A stretch of 64,000 nucleotides of DNA from an uncultured Pseudomonadota bacterium (lineage in GTDB: Bacteria > Pseudomonadota > Gammaproteobacteria > Methylococcales > Methylomonadaceae): contig CAIPQN010000042.1 in the NCBI GenBank assembly GCA_903867225.1, positions 38,992-102,991 of the forward strand, in the 5' to 3' direction. The notes beneath the pieces were generated by a model. It was given only the letters and a program-made list of their open reading frames with translations, was not told the DNA's origin and did no database searches. Shown piece by piece: positions 61,179-64,000 of this stretch. The number at the start of each line of letters is the position of its first letter. The first letter of the stretch is position 1. The translations under genes and the position numbers were made by a program.

Positions 61179-63410
61179 TTAGGCATAAATACTCAATAAA
61201 CCATTTGTGCCATTTGTTTCAATTACTTGACCATTTGCGAATTCATCTACAGATATTCCTTCCGCATTATTATTGCTAGTTACTGGATTACCTTGTGCGT
61301 CAACTTCTTGATTCGCTTGACGATTTCCCTGTCCATTCGCCGACGCATCAGCCATCATTTGAGCTGTTTGTTGTTGTGAACGACCAGAATCATTTGAATT
61401 TGAAGTCGATTGTTGTGAAACATTTACTTCGGCTAACGTTACTTGTTGAGAACTCAACATTTCGCGTAATTTAGGAATCGAGGCTTCTAACGCAGTACGA
61501 ACTTCGCTATTCTGCGCGGTAAATGCAATTGTGGCTTGATCTTGATTCATATCAATTCGTACCGTAATCGGTCCCATATTTTGCGGATTCATTTTAATTT
61601 CAGCACTCGAAATACCGCGATTAGTCATCCACACAATGCGCTCACCCATATCTTGATTCCATTCGGGATGCGAAATAGGTTTCGTCATCGCGGGAACATC
61701 GACTTTGGTATCTTGTATCAATTTATTTACTGCCGTTGAAACCCCTTGTGGAGCTGACTTATCGGCTGCTGATGTTATAGATGCGCCAATTACATCGGTT
61801 TTTTCAGCGGTTAATAACGAAGCAAACGATTTCAAATCGACTGCATTTTGTTTGTTATCAGTTGCTGAATTTAACAAACCATCACTTTGTAAGATAGGAT
61901 TTGACGGCGTATTGTTGCCACCATTATTACCATTATTACCATTATTTGCGGTATCACCACTAGAATTACGACTTGCGACCGCGTCCATTAACAATGTTTT
62001 TGCTGATGTTAGTGTTGGTTTATCAGTCGTTGTCGTGTCAGAAGATGTTTCAACTGCTACTTTTTGAGGTTCAACCTGAACAGATGTCGCTTGAGTTGTT
62101 ACTAATGGCACAACAATCGCATCGGTCATTACTTGAACAATCGGCGTATTAACTTCAGAGGCTTTATTTTCAGATTTGGTAACTGAAGGTGTAACGGTGT
62201 CACTAATTTTTTGTTTATCACTTATCAACTGATTTGCTATTGATGGCAATGCTTCGTTAGCTAATTGAGGTTCAATAGCAGCATCAGCACTCGGTTTATC
62301 TACAGTTAAAATAGGTGCTGTTTGTGTTTGTACAGTTGTTGTTTCAGGGTTAATAATGAGAACTTGTGGAGCAACTTCTGCTGATATTTTCTCTGCAGTT
62401 TGTGTTTGAACATTTTGAGTTTGTTCCGCTGCTATGCCTTCTGATTGCGAGGTAGTTGTGACAGGTGTTTGTACTTGTTCAGGCATTGCCGTTGTGACAG
62501 GTGTTTGTACTTGTTCAGGCATTGCCGTTGTGACAGGTGTTTGTACTTGTTCAGGCATTGCCGTTGTGACAGGTGTTTGTACTTGTTCAGGCATTGCTGT
62601 TGTTGCAGTTGTTTGTACTTGTTCAGGCACATCAATTTGCGTTACTACTGTTGCTGACGTTTGTACTTGTTCAGGCGTTGCTGTTGTTACAGATGTTTGT
62701 ACTTGTTCAGGCGCATCAACTTGCGCTGTTGTTATTACTGGCATTTGTACTGGTGTATCAACTTGCGTTGCTGTTGCCATTGGAGTCTGAACGAATGACG
62801 CTGGTGGCGTAACTTGTTGAGCCAAAATATTAGCAGCTGTATTCACTTGCGTATTAGTTACCGCTTGTTTCACAGCTAATTGCATACTTTCTTGTGTTAA
62901 CGAGGTTGCTGAATTCGCCGTAGGCAATTGGACAGATTGTCCAGCAGGTAAAGTGTCACCTAGTTTTACACCAGACGTAATAAATTTAAGTGTATCCGTT
63001 ACCGTAGATAAAATTGCCGAATCTTCAGCACTCATCATTGCTGTCGCCGTACTGTCTATCGTAGTAGGATTTGCCGAAGACGCATTAGTTGTCAAAGAAG
63101 TTTGTAACAACGTTGGCGTGTTTGCCATCTGAGTTGAATCAGTGGCAAGAGCAGTTGCTGTTGTTGCAGCAGCAAGCATTTCTGTTGTGGTTGGTGTAGT
63201 TGTTATGGCGGTAAGCAACGCAGAAGTTTGTGTTGTCAATGTGGCAGTGACATCAGTTGCTGGAGCGACTAATAAATCCATTTGCGTGTTCAACGCAGTT
63301 GAAAAACCTTCAGAAACAATTGCACCCGCCACTGTTGGTGACGTAGTCGCAGCAGCCCCATCAACAACAGGGGCAAATGTATTTATAGGTGAGGCTGTTA
63401 CGGTAATCAT
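61179..63410 (-). CDS. fliK: Flagellar hook-length control protein FliK with tandem repeats
   Basis: The 743-residue protein has a long low-complexity Thr/Gln/Val/Ala region (about 1-540) and a C-terminal FliK domain (about 575-665: RGISSAEIKMNPQNMGPITVRI, then TAQNSEVRTALEASIPKLREMLSSQ in parts). The latter acts with FlhB to stop hook growth. A 12-residue unit VTTAMPEQVQTP is repeated about four times and then degenerates. FliK is secreted as a molecular ruler, so repeat number may affect hook length. It lies after fliJ, as usual. Confidence 0.9.
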   Translation of the reverse strand: MITVTASPINTFAPVVDGAAATTSPTVAGAIVSEGFSTALNTQMDLLVAPATDVTATLTTQTSALLTAITTTPTTTEMLAAATTATALATDSTQMANTPTLLQTSLTTNASSANPTTIDSTATAMMSAEDSAILSTVTDTLKFITSGVKLGDTLPAGQSVQLPTANSATSLTQESMQLAVKQAVTNTQVNTAANILAQQVTPPASFVQTPMATATQVDTPVQMPVITTAQVDAPEQVQTSVTTATPEQVQTSATVVTQIDVPEQVQTTATTAMPEQVQTPVTTAMPEQVQTPVTTAMPEQVQTPVTTAMPEQVQTPVTTTSQSEGIAAEQTQNVQTQTAEKISAEVAPQVLIINPETTTVQTQTAPILTVDKPSADAAIEPQLANEALPSIANQLISDKQKISDTVTPSVTKSENKASEVNTPIVQVMTDAIVVPLVTTQATSVQVEPQKVAVETSSDTTTTDKPTLTSAKTLLMDAVASRNSSGDTANNGNNGNNGGNNTPSNPILQSDGLLNSATDNKQNAVDLKSFASLLTAEKTDVIGASITSAADKSAPQGVSTAVNKLIQDTKVDVPAMTKPISHPEWNQDMGERIVWMTNRGISSAEIKMNPQNMGPITVRIDMNQDQATIAFTAQNSEVRTALEASIPKLREMLSSQQVTLAEVNVSQQSTSNSNDSGRSQQQTAQMMADASANGQGNRQANQEVDAQGNPVTSNNNAEGISVDEFANGQVIETNGTNGLLSIYA
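62461..62604. repeat. 36-bp tandem repeats inside fliK
   Basis: Four consecutive 36-bp units (starting ACAGGTGTTTGTACTTGTTC) occupy 62461-62604. The first three are identical and the fourth has two changes. Diverged copies continue to about 62760. 36 bp keeps the frame. Confidence 0.9.
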
Positions 63411-63443
63411 CTTATGACCTTTTAAATTTATTTATCGTAATGT

Positions 63444-63899
63444 TTAGGCTGCGTAGCCTGTCAATTTTTTACGCCCCAAACGTGAAGCGTGTTCATCCAT
63501 TTCGGATTGTTCACGTTTATCTTCGTGTTTCTGTTCGATTTTTAAAGCTGATTGCCTGACTTTTTGAATCGCTTGCGTGCTTTGGTGCATTGTTTCCCAA
63601 TGCCTACGTTTTGCCTGTACATCTTGTTCGATACTTTTTAATATCCGCTCTTGACCTACAATCGCCACGTCGAGTTTGTCGATAAACGAGCGAAATTCAA
63701 TCAATCGCGCTACTTTTACCCCTTCTCGTGCGAAAGCATTACATTTATCGACATAATCACTACGATAAACGGTCAAACCATCAACCTGACCTTGCATTTG
63801 GGTATGTTGTCGTTGTGTCAGTCCTAAATTTTCCAACGCTTTTTGTTCTTGATTGGCTTTAATATCAACAATCACCTGTAATCGCTTTGATCTTTTCAT
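63444..63899 (-). CDS. fliJ: Flagellar protein FliJ
   Basis: The 151-residue protein is an almost continuous coiled coil rich in Lys, Glu and Gln (RLQVIVDIKANQEQKALENLGL, LDVAIVGQERILKSIEQDVQAKRRHWE in parts), typical of FliJ, which links the FliI ATPase to the FlhA gate. It lies between fliI and fliK. Confidence 0.85.
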   Translation of the reverse strand: MKRSKRLQVIVDIKANQEQKALENLGLTQRQHTQMQGQVDGLTVYRSDYVDKCNAFAREGVKVARLIEFRSFIDKLDVAIVGQERILKSIEQDVQAKRRHWETMHQSTQAIQKVRQSALKIEQKHEDKREQSEMDEHASRLGRKKLTGYAA

Positions 63900-63911
63900 A
63901 AAAATCTCGCT

Positions 63912-64000
63912 TTAACGTAAATTCAATAACAATTCTAGTTCGTGCAAACTTTGTGCAATACCAACAGATTCTTCCATATCCTGCTGCAAAAACTCCAAAA
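63912..64000 (-). CDS. fliI: Flagellar ATPase FliI, 3' end
   Basis: The minus strand is open from the window edge to a TAA at 63912-63914, giving a tail FLQQDMEESVGIAQSLHELE that matches the C-terminal helix of FliI (FLxQ..., SL..LE pattern). It stands directly before fliJ, where fliI belongs. It is too short for the ORF track. Confidence 0.75.
   Translation of the reverse strand, partial: LEFLQQDMEESVGIAQSLHELELLLNLR

Noticed and set aside
62461-62760. Regular repeats that might be taken for a CRISPR array
   Set aside because: The units are directly tandem with no unique spacers and keep the fliK reading frame.
62434-62812. Three plus-strand ORFs with repeated Cys/Thr/Val or Cys/Leu/Tyr patterns, resembling repeat proteins
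   Set aside because: They are antisense shadows of the 36-bp repeats in fliK. The minus-strand frame has the FliK domain and operon context.
1-64000. tRNA, rRNA, CRISPR array, complete insertion sequence or prophage
   Set aside because: I saw no cloverleaf or rRNA segments, no spaced repeats and no transposase or phage structural genes by reading; a covariance-model scan was not possible.

Overview
The window is about 64 kb of low-GC, gene-dense gammaproteobacterial chromosome. Supporting evidence: a polar-type flagellar cluster with flhF and flhG next to fliA, a sigma-54 gene in a kdsD-kdsC-lptCAB-rpoN-hpf block, mutY-yggX, and msrPQ. The closest named relative I can suggest for one protein is the photoactivated cyclase bPAC of Beggiatoa, so a Thiotrichales- or Methylococcales-like organism is plausible, but the sequence does not settle this.

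Layout. Positions 1-5.3 kb hold the end of a toxin-antitoxin pair, a WYL regulator, proA, mutY-yggX and a peroxiredoxin. From 5.4 to 6.4 kb there is a dihaem cytochrome c peroxidase behind a perfect FNR-type box. From 6.5 to 16.4 kb a tightly spaced minus-strand run of nine genes reads, in transcription order: truncated haemoglobin, SRPBCC protein, single-LOV photosensor, fatty-acid-hydroxylase-like enzyme, MsrP, MsrQ, a 1217-residue DoxX/NDH-2/cNMP-binding/BLUF/cyclase polypeptide, a trihaem peroxidase and a TIGR01777 epimerase. This looks like a light- and redox-stress operon. In the giant protein the cyclase domain lacks both metal-binding aspartates and both transition-state residues, so it is probably a light-gated pseudo-cyclase. 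A MASE1-type histidine kinase, a secreted-type metalloprotease, a DUF5765 membrane protein and a small Ser/Gly/Cys-rich peptide gene follow (16.8-22.5 kb).

From 22.5 to 35.6 kb one uninterrupted minus-strand series runs trpE-trpG-permease-[methyltransferase-HaeII-like nuclease]-ATPase-membrane fusion protein-[LRR-McrB, McrC-like nuclease, RelE-type toxin, antitoxin-like protein, unknown 141-aa protein]-TolC-type lipoprotein. Two defence cassettes are thus nested inside one ABC exporter operon. The LRR-McrB fusion, with about 14 leucine-rich repeats where McrB normally has its DNA-binding domain, is coupled by overlapping genes to a McrC-like nuclease and to a toxin. This cassette and the BLUF operon are the two best candidates for undescribed systems.

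From 35.7 to 39.2 kb there are three SGNH-domain proteins, the last fused to an acyltransferase-3 membrane domain, followed by a MITE-like inverted-repeat element. From 39.3 to 46.8 kb lie a DUF836-oligopeptidase A fusion, hpf, rpoN and the LPS transport and Kdo genes. From 47.0 to 58.1 kb is fliLMNOPQR-flhBAFG-fliA, preceded by a good sigma-54 promoter. A small gene between flhG and fliA encodes what looks like a free-standing copy of sigma-28 region 3. After fliA, where chemotaxis and stator genes normally lie, there is only a frameshifted motC relic and a DUF2802 gene, which suggests a deletion scar. purM, rsfS and nadD follow, and the window ends in fliK, fliJ and the 3' end of fliI on the minus strand.
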